A stretch of 64,000 bases of DNA from AP-15 sp963762575 (GTDB lineage Bacteria > Pseudomonadota > Alphaproteobacteria > ATCC43930 > CGMCC-115725), in contig CAVXLL010000001.1 of NCBI GenBank assembly GCA_963762575.1, positions 868,001 through 932,000 of the forward strand, read 5' to 3'. The notes beneath the pieces were generated by a model that ran no database searches, was not told the origin of the DNA, and saw nothing but the letters and a program-made list of their open reading frames with translations. The position numbers and the translations under genes are program-made. Numbering within the stretch: the first letter of the stretch is position 1; every line of letters begins with the position of its first letter. Of the stretch, positions 45,110 through 53,749 are shown one piece after another.

Positions 45110-45756
45110 TATCGTTGCTGGCGCAGCCGCGCTGCCCGCGGCAGCGTGCCGGGAGGAACGGCAGGGACACCTGGACGCGGTTGCGCGAGGGCTGGCGGCA
45201 CGCCCGGCACAGGCATGCGCGGCCTGCCGGCGGCCGGCGGGATTGGCGCTCGCCCGCCGGGTTGGCCGATCGGCGGTTGCACAGGGGGTGGGGCTAAATT
45301 TGGATCGAGCTTCGGCTGCAAGGTCTTGGTTCCGCTCGGGCCGCTCAACGAGACTTCGCGCGGCGTGATGCTCTCGATTCGCCAGCCGCTTACGGCGTCG
45401 CCTTCTGCGACCTTCAGCGGCTTGTCACCGCTGAGCGCGAATATTGCGAGGCGGTGGCGTGGCGTTGTAACGATTCCGGTCAGCCGCGCATCGCCGAGAT
45501 CGTCAGCCGCGGCTCCGTTGGGTGCGTCTTGAGGAGGCCGCCGCGTGCTGCTGAAAAGCGGTCGGGCCAGGGCGGTGGCAACCAGCTCCTCGGGTCTCGG
45601 GTTCTGCGGCCGGGCCATTGGGCTCGCCGCGTCGGACCGCGCCGCCTGGGCGACCACCGGATCCTCCGCTCCGGCGGGGGCGAGCTCCACGATTAGGATC
45701 GCGCCGAACAGCAGGCATCCCCCAACCAACAGCAACAGCACGAGACGATCGATCAT
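45109..45756 (-). CDS. Type II secretion GspC/GspN-like inner-membrane protein
   Basis: 215 residues. One N-terminal membrane segment (LVLLLLVGGCLLFGAILIVEL), then a periplasmic HR-like domain with ARPLFSSTRRPP, ARLTGIVTTPRHRLAIFALS and VAEGDAVSGWRIESITPREV, which matches GspC homology-region motifs. The C-terminal 60 residues are Pro/Gly/Arg-rich and replace the PDZ or coiled-coil domain. GspC links the inner-membrane platform to the secretin; alphaproteobacterial versions are often called GspN. It overlaps gspM by 4 bp. Confidence 0.82.
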   Translation of the reverse strand: MIDRLVLLLLVGGCLLFGAILIVELAPAGAEDPVVAQAARSDAASPMARPQNPRPEELVATALARPLFSSTRRPPQDAPNGAAADDLGDARLTGIVTTPRHRLAIFALSGDKPLKVAEGDAVSGWRIESITPREVSLSGPSGTKTLQPKLDPNLAPPPVQPPIGQPGGRAPIPPAAGRPRMPVPGVPPALAQPRPGVPAVPPGTLPRAARLRQQR

Positions 45757-46331
45757 GGCTTAGCCGCCACCGATTTTTCGCCGTCACGGTAAGCGTAAAC
45801 ATCGAGACCGGCATCGAGCCCTGCAGCCGCCGGCGTGCCGGGCCGCCTCAGCACCCCGTGGATATGGAGATTGTCGATCACCAGCGGCGGTGCGGCAGAT
45901 TGGAGTTTGGCAAGGAATTTGACCAGCGTTTCGTAGGATCCGCTGAGGACGTAGCGCAGTCCGATGCGGCGGTAGCCCGAGCGCGCTTCGGCGGGAAGGC
46001 TTTCGGTGCTGCCGATCGTTGCGCCGGCGGAGGCGGCGAGTTCCTCTATGCGGCTTTGTAGGGTTGCCGCAGCGATCGCATCACTGGCACCCTCCAAAGT
46101 GATTTTGCGTGTGCCGGCAGCCGCGCGCAGCTCGTCGACTCGGGCACGCAGAGCCGGCAACTCGTCTGCGGCGGCGCGGAGCCGCGGCAGCAGCATGCGC
46201 CGGTTCTCCAGCACCGCAGCCTGCTCGGCGTAGAGCCCGAGCAAAGGCGAGACGACCAGGAGATAGACGCCTCCCAGCGCGACGAACAGCAAGCTCAGCG
46301 CCAAAAGCCGGCCCCGCAGGCCTGTCGGCAT
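45753..46331 (-). CDS. gspM: Type II secretion platform protein GspM
   Basis: 192 residues. An N-terminal membrane helix (LLALSLLFVALGGVYLLVVSP) leads to a coiled coil (ENRRMLLPRLRAAADELPAL) and a ferredoxin-like domain (ETLVKFLAKLQSAAPPLVIDNLHIHG), the known GspM plan. GspM binds GspL and stabilises the inner-membrane platform. 14 bp after gspL. Confidence 0.9.
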   Translation of the reverse strand: MPTGLRGRLLALSLLFVALGGVYLLVVSPLLGLYAEQAAVLENRRMLLPRLRAAADELPALRARVDELRAAAGTRKITLEGASDAIAAATLQSRIEELAASAGATIGSTESLPAEARSGYRRIGLRYVLSGSYETLVKFLAKLQSAAPPLVIDNLHIHGVLRRPGTPAAAGLDAGLDVYAYRDGEKSVAAKP

Positions 46332-46345
46332 GGCGGTAAACGAGG

Positions 46346-47383
46346 CTACGGCCCGACCTCCGCGTTGATCGTGAAAAGCTCGGCCCGGAGGGCCTCGAGC
46401 CGGGTGACCGGTGCCGAAAAGCCGGGATTGCGGAACTCGGGATCGGCGGCGAGTGCCCCGATCAGTCGGGCGGCCGCGGCCGAGCGGCCGCTCAGCGTAA
46501 CTTTCCGTTGCCGCAGCTCCATCTCGGTCAGGTAGGTATCGTCTGGCAGAGTACGGGTCGTGGCCGCCAACACGACCAGGGGCCGTCCGGCCTTATCGCG
46601 CTCGCTCTCGATAAAGCCGGCGTTGCCCGACAGCCGATCGATATCCTGTCGTAGGGTATCAGCCTCTGCGGCGGCAGCTCGGGTTGCCGCGACTTGAGCG
46701 TTGAGAGATGCCAAGGTCAGCTCCTGACGTACGAAGGGCGTCACCACGGCGGCCATCGCGAGAGCCGCGCAGCACACGGCGGCCGGCCAGAGCAAGCGGT
46801 GCGAGGCGTGATGCTTGCGAGTTCCGTCCCCGTTGAGCGGGAGGTAAGTCCCTTTGTCCGCACCGTCGGCAATCTCCAACCGCCTCGGCCGAATTCCGAC
46901 CGCAGCAAGATCGGCGAGCAGCGGGTCGAGGGTCGCTTTCGGGACCAGCGAGAGGCGCACCGATAACCGCCCGTTCTGCCGGTCCGCCCCGATAACTCGA
47001 TGGTTCCAGTAGATCTCCTCCGCCGTGAACGGGGTCTCGCGGTCCATTTCGAAAGCGAGCGCTTGGTCGAGCTCTCGCTCGGCAGCAAGCGGCAGGCTCA
47101 CGGTCTTCCCTAGTACGTCGGCCTCGCCGAGGCGAAGTACCGTGGTCTTGCCCGCCATTCGGGGCAGGTCGGCCATACCGATCGCTCCGAGAGCAAAGTG
47201 GCCGAGCGGGCTCTCCTTGCCGTTATGGCGCTGATCGACGGCAACGGCTTCGACCCCCTGCCCCAAGGGACCGATCGGAGTAATCACCAGCGCATCGCCG
47301 GCGCCAAGCGCAGACCGGCGCAATTCCTGCGGCAGCAAGTCCGCAAGCTGTGCGCACCACCAAGCAAAGAACTCGCGTAACAT
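46346..47383 (-). CDS. gspL: Type II secretion platform protein GspL
   Basis: 345 residues from ATG 47383 (MLREFFAWWCAQLADLLP). The N-terminal actin-like cytoplasmic domain includes LPLAAERELDQALAFEMDRE and ETPFTAEEIYWNHRVIGADR, a PilM-like arrangement that binds GspE. A membrane helix (AAVCCAALAMAAVVTP) at about residue 210 precedes a PilN-like coiled coil and a periplasmic ferredoxin-like domain with LPDDTYLTEMELRQRKVTLS. First gene of the L-M-C/N-D-K part of the cluster; 236 bp of non-coding DNA, likely with its promoter, lies before it. Confidence 0.9.
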   Translation of the reverse strand: MLREFFAWWCAQLADLLPQELRRSALGAGDALVITPIGPLGQGVEAVAVDQRHNGKESPLGHFALGAIGMADLPRMAGKTTVLRLGEADVLGKTVSLPLAAERELDQALAFEMDRETPFTAEEIYWNHRVIGADRQNGRLSVRLSLVPKATLDPLLADLAAVGIRPRRLEIADGADKGTYLPLNGDGTRKHHASHRLLWPAAVCCAALAMAAVVTPFVRQELTLASLNAQVAATRAAAAEADTLRQDIDRLSGNAGFIESERDKAGRPLVVLAATTRTLPDDTYLTEMELRQRKVTLSGRSAAAARLIGALAADPEFRNPGFSAPVTRLEALRAELFTINAEVGP

Positions 47384-47619
47384 GATCCGAGACGAAGCCG
47401 ATCTAAATCCAGCCTGCACCGCCGCCGCTGTCCCTAAAAGGCGGCAGCGGTACATAAAGGCTCTCCGCCCCTCAGCTGCTGCCCGACAGAAGATTTGGCG
47501 AATATGGCTCGATCAAGGCAAGTTTGCCGGGAAATGCTGGATTTGCCGCGGTAAACAAGGGGCGAAGCGCGGCAACAACGGCGGCCGCCGGGCGCCACAA
47601 TGCGAATCGTTCGAAGATC

Positions 47620-48243
47620 TCACGACTGAGGAGCGGCAATCAAATCCGGAAAGCGGCGTCGGTCGTTTTTGCCAAAGACCAGGTGGACGCGGATGAGTTC
47701 TGGAATTGCCGGGCCGTCCCACTGTGCTTGCCAGCCCGTTTCCTGGGAAGGAGACGTACCCCAATAAGCCAGATCGAGGCGCTCGACATTGCCCACCAAT
47801 TCGGTTTCGGTGGGCGGGGTGGCCGGGGCGGCGGACAACTCGTGGCGATGCGGGGTCCAGCGTAAGACCAGCCGACCACCGCGCAGCTCGAGCGTGATGT
47901 CGGCGCGCTGGGTGGTTCCGAGCCCGGTGGGTAGATCGCCGACAAAGGCCAGGCTTTCGGTGCTGCCCTTCAGCTCCACGCCGCCCGAGGCACCGGCGGC
48001 CGGGCCGAAAGATGGTGACGGCGCGATCCCGCTCAGTAGGGCGCGCAGAACGCGCGCCGCGGCGTCGAGCTCGGCGGTTTCGCCCACCCGCCGAGACTGC
48101 GCCTCCCAGAGTGTGAGCCCGGTGCGCACGCCTTGCGTCAGGCCGATCATCAGGAAGCCGAGCACCGTTACGACGACGAGCATTTCGAGCAGAGTGAACC
48201 CGCCCTGCCGGGCGAATCCGCGCCCGTTCGCCGGCGGGATCAC
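47620..48243 (-). CDS. gspJ: Type II secretion minor pseudopilin GspJ
   Basis: 207 residues. Leader RQGG-FTLLEMLVVVTVLGFL with Glu5 is a prepilin peptidase substrate. The periplasmic domain (GGVELKGSTESLAFVGDLP and RLDLAYWG) fits GspJ, which forms the pseudopilus tip with GspI and GspK. Overlaps gspI by 4 bp (GTGA/ATGA type). After it the cluster is interrupted by 236 bp before gspL. Confidence 0.9.
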   Translation of the reverse strand: MIPPANGRGFARQGGFTLLEMLVVVTVLGFLMIGLTQGVRTGLTLWEAQSRRVGETAELDAAARVLRALLSGIAPSPSFGPAAGASGGVELKGSTESLAFVGDLPTGLGTTQRADITLELRGGRLVLRWTPHRHELSAAPATPPTETELVGNVERLDLAYWGTSPSQETGWQAQWDGPAIPELIRVHLVFGKNDRRRFPDLIAAPQS

Positions 48244-48647
48244 CGGCCCGTTCCCGCGGTGCCGAGACGCAAGGTTCTCAGCACCACCGACCGGTCGCCC
48301 TCATGTCCGGGCCACGAGATTGCGACCTCCACATTGAACAAGGTGGTGGTTGTCGATGATATCCCGTCTTGCGCCAAGGACTGCCGCGAGGTCAGCGGCG
48401 ACACGCGGAGCGCCCAGCGGAAGCCGCCGCCGTCATCTCCGGTCAATTCACCCTCGACCAACGCGGCGTCGCGCCCGACCGCCGCGAGATGCGACTGGGC
48501 GCGCTGAACGGCTTCCTCGGCCCGCGCCGCAGTGTCCACGGCAAAGAGCCCGCCGCTTCCCGCGCGGAACAACCCCACCAAGGCCAGCCCGGCAATCGCC
48601 AACGCGACGACGACTTCCAGCAGGGTGAAGCCGTTCTTCCGCACCAT
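48240..48647 (-). CDS. gspI: Type II secretion minor pseudopilin GspI
   Basis: 135 residues from ATG 48647 (MVRKNGFTLLEVVVALAIAG); a GTG at 48671 would add eight residues. Prepilin site NG-FTLLE with Glu5 is clear. The order H-I-J with short overlaps is conserved in gsp operons and supports the call more than its variable C-terminal domain (EVAISWPGHEGDRSV). Confidence 0.88.
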   Translation of the reverse strand: MVRKNGFTLLEVVVALAIAGLALVGLFRAGSGGLFAVDTAARAEEAVQRAQSHLAAVGRDAALVEGELTGDDGGGFRWALRVSPLTSRQSLAQDGISSTTTTLFNVEVAISWPGHEGDRSVVLRTLRLGTAGTGR

Positions 48648-48651
48648 GCGC

Positions 48652-49128
48652 TCAGCGCAGATCGGCGACACTCACCCTCCCGGTCAGCCAGTCGACACCG
48701 ACGGCCACGCGCTGCTTGCCGTCGGCAAGAGCAATCCTGCCCCCGGTGGAGCTGCCGTCGGGGTTGAAGCGGATGTCGCCGACACTGGCTCCGCGGCTTT
48801 CGCCGCTTACGGTCAGCAGCTTGATCGAGAGATTGGCTGGCAGGCGACGGTTCGCTCCTGCGCCCACGCGATAAAAGTGGTCGTTCACATCGAGATCGAG
48901 GGCCACCGGCCGATTGCTCGTTATCGCCTCCGACCGCGCCAGGCGCAGTTCCGAGGCGAGCTCTGAGGCCGCCCCCTTGAGCCCGAGCCCGCTGCTCCAG
49001 GGAGCTTTGTAACCGGCAACCAGAACCAGCACTAAACCGAGAATGGCTAGGGTGACGATGACCTCGATCAGAGTAAAGCCGGCACAGCGCTCCGGATCGG
49101 GCCGGAAGGTCCTAAACCGCAAGATCAT
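48652..49128 (-). CDS. gspH: Type II secretion minor pseudopilin GspH
   Basis: 158 residues. Leader CAG-FTLIEVIVTLAILGLV with Glu5; the globular domain has LASELRLARSEAITSNRPVA and DIRFNPDGSSTGGRI, the GspH/FimT signature. The start region overlaps the end of gspF by 17 bp. GspH joins the pseudopilus shaft below the tip complex. Confidence 0.92.
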   Translation of the reverse strand: MILRFRTFRPDPERCAGFTLIEVIVTLAILGLVLVLVAGYKAPWSSGLGLKGAASELASELRLARSEAITSNRPVALDLDVNDHFYRVGAGANRRLPANLSIKLLTVSGESRGASVGDIRFNPDGSSTGGRIALADGKQRVAVGVDWLTGRVSVADLR

Positions 49129-50335
49129 TGAGGCTCAGCATTGCCGTCAGCAGAGCGCTGACAATTCCGGCGACGGCGAGACCCATCGCAATCGTGATCA
49201 TCGGCACTGCGAGCGCGACGAGCCGCTGCATCATCAAGCGCGCTTGCTCGTCGTGGATATCGGCGGCCTTGAGCGCCATCGAGGAGAGCTGAGCGGCTTC
49301 CTCACCGAGCTGCAGCAGGTGGATAGTCCGAACCGGGAACACACCGGCGGCGGCAAGCGGCCGGGCGAGGCCACCGCCGCCCTTTGCACCAAGCGCGGCG
49401 GCCTCGACCGCGGCGGCAGCAGCGAGATTGCCGAGCGCATCCTTGGCAATACCGAGGGCAGAGATCAGCGGAACGCCGTTCTGCAACAGGCTGCCGAGCG
49501 TGCGGGTGAGCCGGGCTGCGAGGGTCTCGCGCAACAATCCGCCGGCCACCGGCAGATGCAGCAGCACGCGATCGAGCTTCAGGCGGTAGACGGGCCGCGT
49601 CAACAACTGCCGAGCGATCAGCCCGCCGGCTAAAAGCGCCACGAATAGCCAAGGGGCTAGGGCACCGACCACCGTCCCGACAGTCATCAGCACGCGCGTC
49701 GCAGCAGGCAGCTCGGCACCGGCCTGCTCGAAAATCGGCGTGAACTGCGGCAGCACGTAATCGAGCAGCAGCACGATCGAGCCGATCGCTGCGACGATCA
49801 GCAGCGCCGGATAAATCAGCGCCGAACGCAGGTTGGCGCTGAGGCTGCGCTCCCGCTCGAGGAGGGTCGCCAGGCGGTCGAGCGTCGCGGACAGGGTGCC
49901 GCCCGCCTCTCCAGCTCGCACCAGGCCGACATAGAGCTTGGAGAAGCTTCGCGGTTCGGCAGCGAGCGCGGCGGCGAGTGAGCTGCCGGAACGCACTTTG
50001 TCACGCACATTGCCGAGAATTGCCCGGGCCCGGGCATTGCGGGTGTTTTCCACGACGAAACGCAGCGCGCGATCCAGATCCTGCCCCGCCCCCAGCATGA
50101 TCGACAGCTCGCGGGTGACCTCGCCAAGCGCGGCCTTGTCGAGGCCGCGACCGCGGCCGAGCTCGACCTGCAAGAAGTCGGCCCAGCCCCCGCGCCCCGA
50201 AGTCAAGTCGGCGCGCAGCACGATCTGTCCCTGCCGCTGCAGCCGCTCGACGACGGCCGCGCGGTCAGGCGCCTCCATGACGCCGCGGGCGACATCACCG
50301 CCGGGATTTACCGCCGACCAGCGAAAGGACGGCAT
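49112..50335 (-). CDS. gspF: Type II secretion inner-membrane platform protein GspF
   Basis: 407 residues from ATG 50335 (MPSFRWSAVNPGG), with GAGG upstream; a GTG at 50347 overlapping gspE is the alternative. Two T2SSF repeats are visible (LSIMLGAGQDLDRALRFV and LGSLLQNGVPLISALGIA) and three membrane helices, including LLIVAAIGSIVLLLDYVLP and the C-terminal MGLAVAGIVSALLTAML. GspF is the polytopic core on which pseudopilins assemble, driven by GspE. Confidence 0.95.
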   Translation of the reverse strand: MPSFRWSAVNPGGDVARGVMEAPDRAAVVERLQRQGQIVLRADLTSGRGGWADFLQVELGRGRGLDKAALGEVTRELSIMLGAGQDLDRALRFVVENTRNARARAILGNVRDKVRSGSSLAAALAAEPRSFSKLYVGLVRAGEAGGTLSATLDRLATLLERERSLSANLRSALIYPALLIVAAIGSIVLLLDYVLPQFTPIFEQAGAELPAATRVLMTVGTVVGALAPWLFVALLAGGLIARQLLTRPVYRLKLDRVLLHLPVAGGLLRETLAARLTRTLGSLLQNGVPLISALGIAKDALGNLAAAAAVEAAALGAKGGGGLARPLAAAGVFPVRTIHLLQLGEEAAQLSSMALKAADIHDEQARLMMQRLVALAVPMITIAMGLAVAGIVSALLTAMLSLNDLAV

Positions 50336-50336
50336 C

Positions 50337-52076
50337 CTAAGCCTCACTCCGAATGCAGCGCACGACCTCCTCGATCGTGGTGTCGCCCTCGATCACCGCG
50401 AGGAGGCCGTTGTCGAATATCGGGCGCATGCCTTGTTCGACCGCGGCGCGCTCGATCGCGGAGTCGTCGGCACCCTCGAAGATCAGGCGGTCGATCGCCC
50501 TGTTCGGTACCAGGAGCTCGGCAATGGCCCGCCGGCCGCTATAGCCGGTGCCGCGGCAGGCGGGGCAGCCTTTCGGATGAAAAAGGGTGATCGCCTCGAC
50601 CGGAGCGAGGCGCTCGAGGCCGAACCGATCGATCAGAGCCGATGGCGCCGGATCGGGCGTCTTGCACATCGGACACAGCCGGCGCACGAGCCGCTGTGCC
50701 AAAACCGCCTTCAGCGTTGCCGTCATCAGGTAATCTTCGAGCCCCATGTCGCGCAGACGCGTCATCGTCGCGGCCGCCGAATTCGTATGGATGGTCGACA
50801 GCACGAGATGGCCGGTCAGCGCCGCCTGCACGGCGATCTGCACGGTTTCCAGATCGCGGATCTCGCCAATCATGATGACGTCGGGGTCCTGCCGCAGGAT
50901 CGAGCGCAACAGGCTGGCGAAATTGAGCCCGATCTGCGGCTTAACTTGGATTTGATTGATGCCGGTCAGCTGATACTCGATCGGGTCTTCGACGGTTACG
51001 ACGTTGCGCGCCACCGTGTTCAGCTTCAGGAGGCCGGTGTAGAGCGTCGTCGTCTTCCCGCTGCCCGTTGGCCCCGTTACCAGCACCATGCCGTTCGGCA
51101 GGTCGAGCGCACGTTCGATCCCTTGCCGGATGTCGACGGGCAGACCGAGCTTTGCGTAGTCGAACTCGACGGCGGTGCGGTCGAGGATGCGCAAGACGAC
51201 CTTCTCGCCGTGCAGCGAGGGGACCGACGAAACCCGAAAGTCGATCTCGTGGCCGCGCACCGTCAGCTTGATACGGCCGTCCTGCGGCAGACGGCGTTCG
51301 GCAATGTCGAGCCGCGCCATGATCTTGATGCGCGAGATGACCGCGGCCTGCAGCCGCGACGGCGGCGGCTCGACCTCGTGCAGCACGCCGTCGTAGCGAT
51401 AGCGTATGCGCAGCCGGTCGGGAAACGGCTCGAGATGAACGTCCGAGGCGTGCGTCTCGACTGCCCGCGCGATCAGCTGGTTGACGAGCCGGATAACCGG
51501 CGCCTCGCTGGCGAGGTCCTTGAGCCGCTCCGCATCCTCTTCCGCCGGCTCGGCGTCAGCGACCATGTCGTCGAGCATCTCCGGGGTATCGCCGCCCTCG
51601 CCGAGTTCGGCGTAGAGCCGTTCGAGCGCAGCTTCGAGCTCGATCGGCACGGCAACCGCGACCGCGACCGATCGGCCAAGCGCCGCCGCGATGGCGTTAC
51701 GGGTAAAGACGTCGAGCGGATCGGCCATGGCAAGGGTCGCCCGATCATCGCTGGCCGCGATCGGCAACGCGCGAACCCGGCGCAGGAATTTCGGTTTTAG
51801 CCGATCGTGAAACAGCGGCGCCTCGGGATAATCCGCGGCTCCGACCAGCGGAGCCGCGATCAGCTGCGCCAAGGCTTCGGCGAGCCCCCGGTCGCTGACC
51901 AGGCCGAGTTGCGTCAGCACCTGGTCGAGCCGGCCCCCCGTCTCGGCGGCGACGCGGCGAGCGCGATCCAGGGTGCGCCGGTCGATGGCTCCGCTATCGA
52001 CGAGGTTCACGCCGAGCTTGGCGACTAGGTCGCCGGAATCCTGAGTGCTTGGAGAAGCGATGGGCTCGAAGGCCAT
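50337..52076 (-). CDS. gspE: Type II secretion ATPase GspE
   Basis: 579 residues. N1E-like domain with LGLVSDRGLAEALAQ at about 58-72; Walker A VTGPTGSGKTTTL at 333-345, Asp box TVEDPIEYQL, Walker B DVIMIGEIRD at 399-408, His box LSTIHTNSAA, and a zinc-binding tetracysteine module (CPMC 468-471, CPAC 504-507). It hydrolyses ATP in the cytoplasm to drive pseudopilus growth. It heads the E-F-H-I-J operon and is divergent from the prepilin peptidase gene, 59 bp away. Confidence 0.97.
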   Translation of the reverse strand: MAFEPIASPSTQDSGDLVAKLGVNLVDSGAIDRRTLDRARRVAAETGGRLDQVLTQLGLVSDRGLAEALAQLIAAPLVGAADYPEAPLFHDRLKPKFLRRVRALPIAASDDRATLAMADPLDVFTRNAIAAALGRSVAVAVAVPIELEAALERLYAELGEGGDTPEMLDDMVADAEPAEEDAERLKDLASEAPVIRLVNQLIARAVETHASDVHLEPFPDRLRIRYRYDGVLHEVEPPPSRLQAAVISRIKIMARLDIAERRLPQDGRIKLTVRGHEIDFRVSSVPSLHGEKVVLRILDRTAVEFDYAKLGLPVDIRQGIERALDLPNGMVLVTGPTGSGKTTTLYTGLLKLNTVARNVVTVEDPIEYQLTGINQIQVKPQIGLNFASLLRSILRQDPDVIMIGEIRDLETVQIAVQAALTGHLVLSTIHTNSAAATMTRLRDMGLEDYLMTATLKAVLAQRLVRRLCPMCKTPDPAPSALIDRFGLERLAPVEAITLFHPKGCPACRGTGYSGRRAIAELLVPNRAIDRLIFEGADDSAIERAAVEQGMRPIFDNGLLAVIEGDTTIEEVVRCIRSEA

Positions 52077-52135
52077 GACAGCGCTATATCACGAGTGGGC
52101 GCAACTGCGCGCGAGACAGAATAACCCAAAGAAGG

Positions 52136-52930
52136 GTGGCGGGGCGAGTGGAAGGGTACGGGACGGAATTGCTCGCCCGAATGACCGAGGCCGGCGCCGC
52201 GGAGTGGAGCTTGGTGCTGGCTTCGCCCTTCATCGGCAGCTTTCTCGGTCTCCTCATCCGGCGTCTGCCGGACGGCGCGCCGATCGCCCGGGACCGGTCG
52301 CGTTGCGAGACTTGCGGCACTACGCTGCGCGCCCGCGACCTCGTGCCGTTCCTCAGCTGGCTCGTCGCCGGCGGAAGATGCCGCTATTGCCGGCAACCTC
52401 TCGGCTGGTTTTACCCGGCGGTCGAGCTGGCGGCCTTGGCCGTCGCCGTTGCCTCTGTGCTGATCGATGGCGGGCAGCGCGCCTGGCTCGATTGTGTTCT
52501 CGGCTGGTGGCTTCTTGCTCTCGGGTGGATCGACCTGCGCAGCTGGCTATTGCCCGATGCACTGACCTTGCCGCTGATCATCGCCGGTCTTGCCGCGGGT
52601 TTCATGTTCGATCCCGACCAGCTGGTGAACCGCGCTCTAGGTGCGGCGCTCGGTTATGCGAGCCTGATGACGATCGCGGCGCTATACCGGGCATTGCGCG
52701 GCCGCGAAGGGTTGGGCGGGGGCGACGCCAAGCTGTTGGCCGCCTCGGGTGCTTGGCTCGGCGCCCCCGCCTTGCCGCAGGTTATCCTTCTCGCGGCACT
52801 GTCGGCGCTCGCCGCCGCCGGTTTCCTGCGCCTCGCCGGCTTTCGGCTCAGCATCCATTCGGCATTGCCCTTCGGCCCCTTCCTCGCCCTTGCCACCTGG
52901 GTCTTGTGGCTATTCGGGTCTGTGGGTTGA
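52136..52930 (+). CDS. gspO: Prepilin peptidase (GspO/PilD type)
   Basis: 264 residues if the GTG at 52136 is used; a GTG at 52148 and ATG at 52181 are possible. Cytoplasmic zinc module with CETCG and CRYCRQ, then about seven membrane helices. The two catalytic aspartates lie in LGWIDLRSWLLPD and LGGGDAKLLAA, the aspartic-protease pair of this family. It cleaves and N-methylates pseudopilins GspG-K, and perhaps the Flp pilin near 60 kb, although Flp pilins often have their own short peptidase. Confidence 0.93.
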   Translation: MAGRVEGYGTELLARMTEAGAAEWSLVLASPFIGSFLGLLIRRLPDGAPIARDRSRCETCGTTLRARDLVPFLSWLVAGGRCRYCRQPLGWFYPAVELAALAVAVASVLIDGGQRAWLDCVLGWWLLALGWIDLRSWLLPDALTLPLIIAGLAAGFMFDPDQLVNRALGAALGYASLMTIAALYRALRGREGLGGGDAKLLAASGAWLGAPALPQVILLAALSALAAAGFLRLAGFRLSIHSALPFGPFLALATWVLWLFGSVG

Positions 52931-52941
52931 ATTCGTGCCCC

Positions 52942-53718
52942 TTAGCAGGCCTGCAGTGAGTAGAGGAGAAAGAACTCGATAAATATTGAACGCTCAGCGG
53001 CAAGCTGTGCTTGGAAACCCGCTTTCGTAATAAGGGTGCTGAACAGTTCGAGATCGGAATCCGACGAAACCATCACATATAGCCGACCCCCGGGTTTTAG
53101 GCGCTCGCGAGACTGGTCGAATAGAGCTGCTATGTCGCAATAGTGCGGGCCGGCATGCCAGCCGCGATCGGCGAGATCACGCGGCTTGCCCGCATGCTTG
53201 GGAGGACTCGATAGGATCACATCGAATAGCGGCCGCGGCGCGAGTGCCGAGAGCAGGTTAGAGCATAGAGCGCTGACGCGATCACCGACACCATTGCCGC
53301 GCGCGTTTTCTGCGGCCGTCAGCGCGGCGTTCGGATTGATATCGGCGGCTATCACGTTTTCGGCGCCGGCATGTGCCGCCGCGAGCGCGAGGATGCCTGA
53401 TCCGGTTCCGACATCGACGACGCGCTTGCCCTTTAGGTCGAGGTGACTGATGAATTCGGCAAAGTATTCGCTGCTAAGGAAATGGCGCGGATGAAATACT
53501 GTGGGGTGCACGATCAGACGAAAGCCGCCGGCTCGCGTGATCCGGCTCCGCCGCCGGGCGAGAATTAGATGATAGGCGAAGAAGTGAATCAGACGACGCA
53601 GGCAGCGGCGGAAAGGACCTTGCGGGGTACCTCGGCGGCCAAGGACGCCCATAGCGTCCCTAGCGTCCCTAGCGTCGGTGACTCCACGAGCATCGTCCGC
53701 ACGAGCAAATCGATCCAT
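52942..53718 (-). CDS. Methyltransferase with SPPK motif (small-domain type)
   Basis: 258 residues from ATG 53718 (GGGGAG upstream). Motif I VVDVGTGSGILALAAAHAGA and VIAADINPNAAL are typical of the MTS/HemK-like group; the catalytic NPPY-type motif appears as SSPPKHAGK. This group methylates N atoms of nucleic bases or glutamine in proteins, but small-molecule members also exist. The N-terminus carries a DAR repeat made by a 9-bp tandem repeat at about 53653-53680, and a membrane-like helix LIHFFAYHLIL. Acceptor unknown. Converges on the prepilin peptidase gene. Confidence 0.8.
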   Translation of the reverse strand: MDRFARADDARGVTDARDARDAMGVLGRRGTPQGPFRRCLRRLIHFFAYHLILARRRSRITRAGGFRLIVHPTVFHPRHFLSSEYFAEFISHLDLKGKRVVDVGTGSGILALAAAHAGAENVIAADINPNAALTAAENARGNGVGDRVSALCSNLLSALAPRPLFDVILSSPPKHAGKPRDLADRGWHAGPHYCDIAALFDQSRERLKPGGRLYVMVSSDSDLELFSTLITKAGFQAQLAAERSIFIEFFLLYSLQAC

Positions 53719-53749
53719 AAATGAATGCTCCCCGGGGCGAGGCGCTAGG

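Noticed and set aside
49938..51800. 620-codon open frame on the plus strand
   Set aside because: It lies antisense to gspF and gspE, which have full motif sets; the product is Arg/Asp-rich with no recognisable domain, as expected from high-GC shadow frames.
53653..53680. 9-bp tandem repeat as a phase-variation tract
   Set aside because: Only two to three copies and the unit is a multiple of three, so changes in number would not switch the reading frame.
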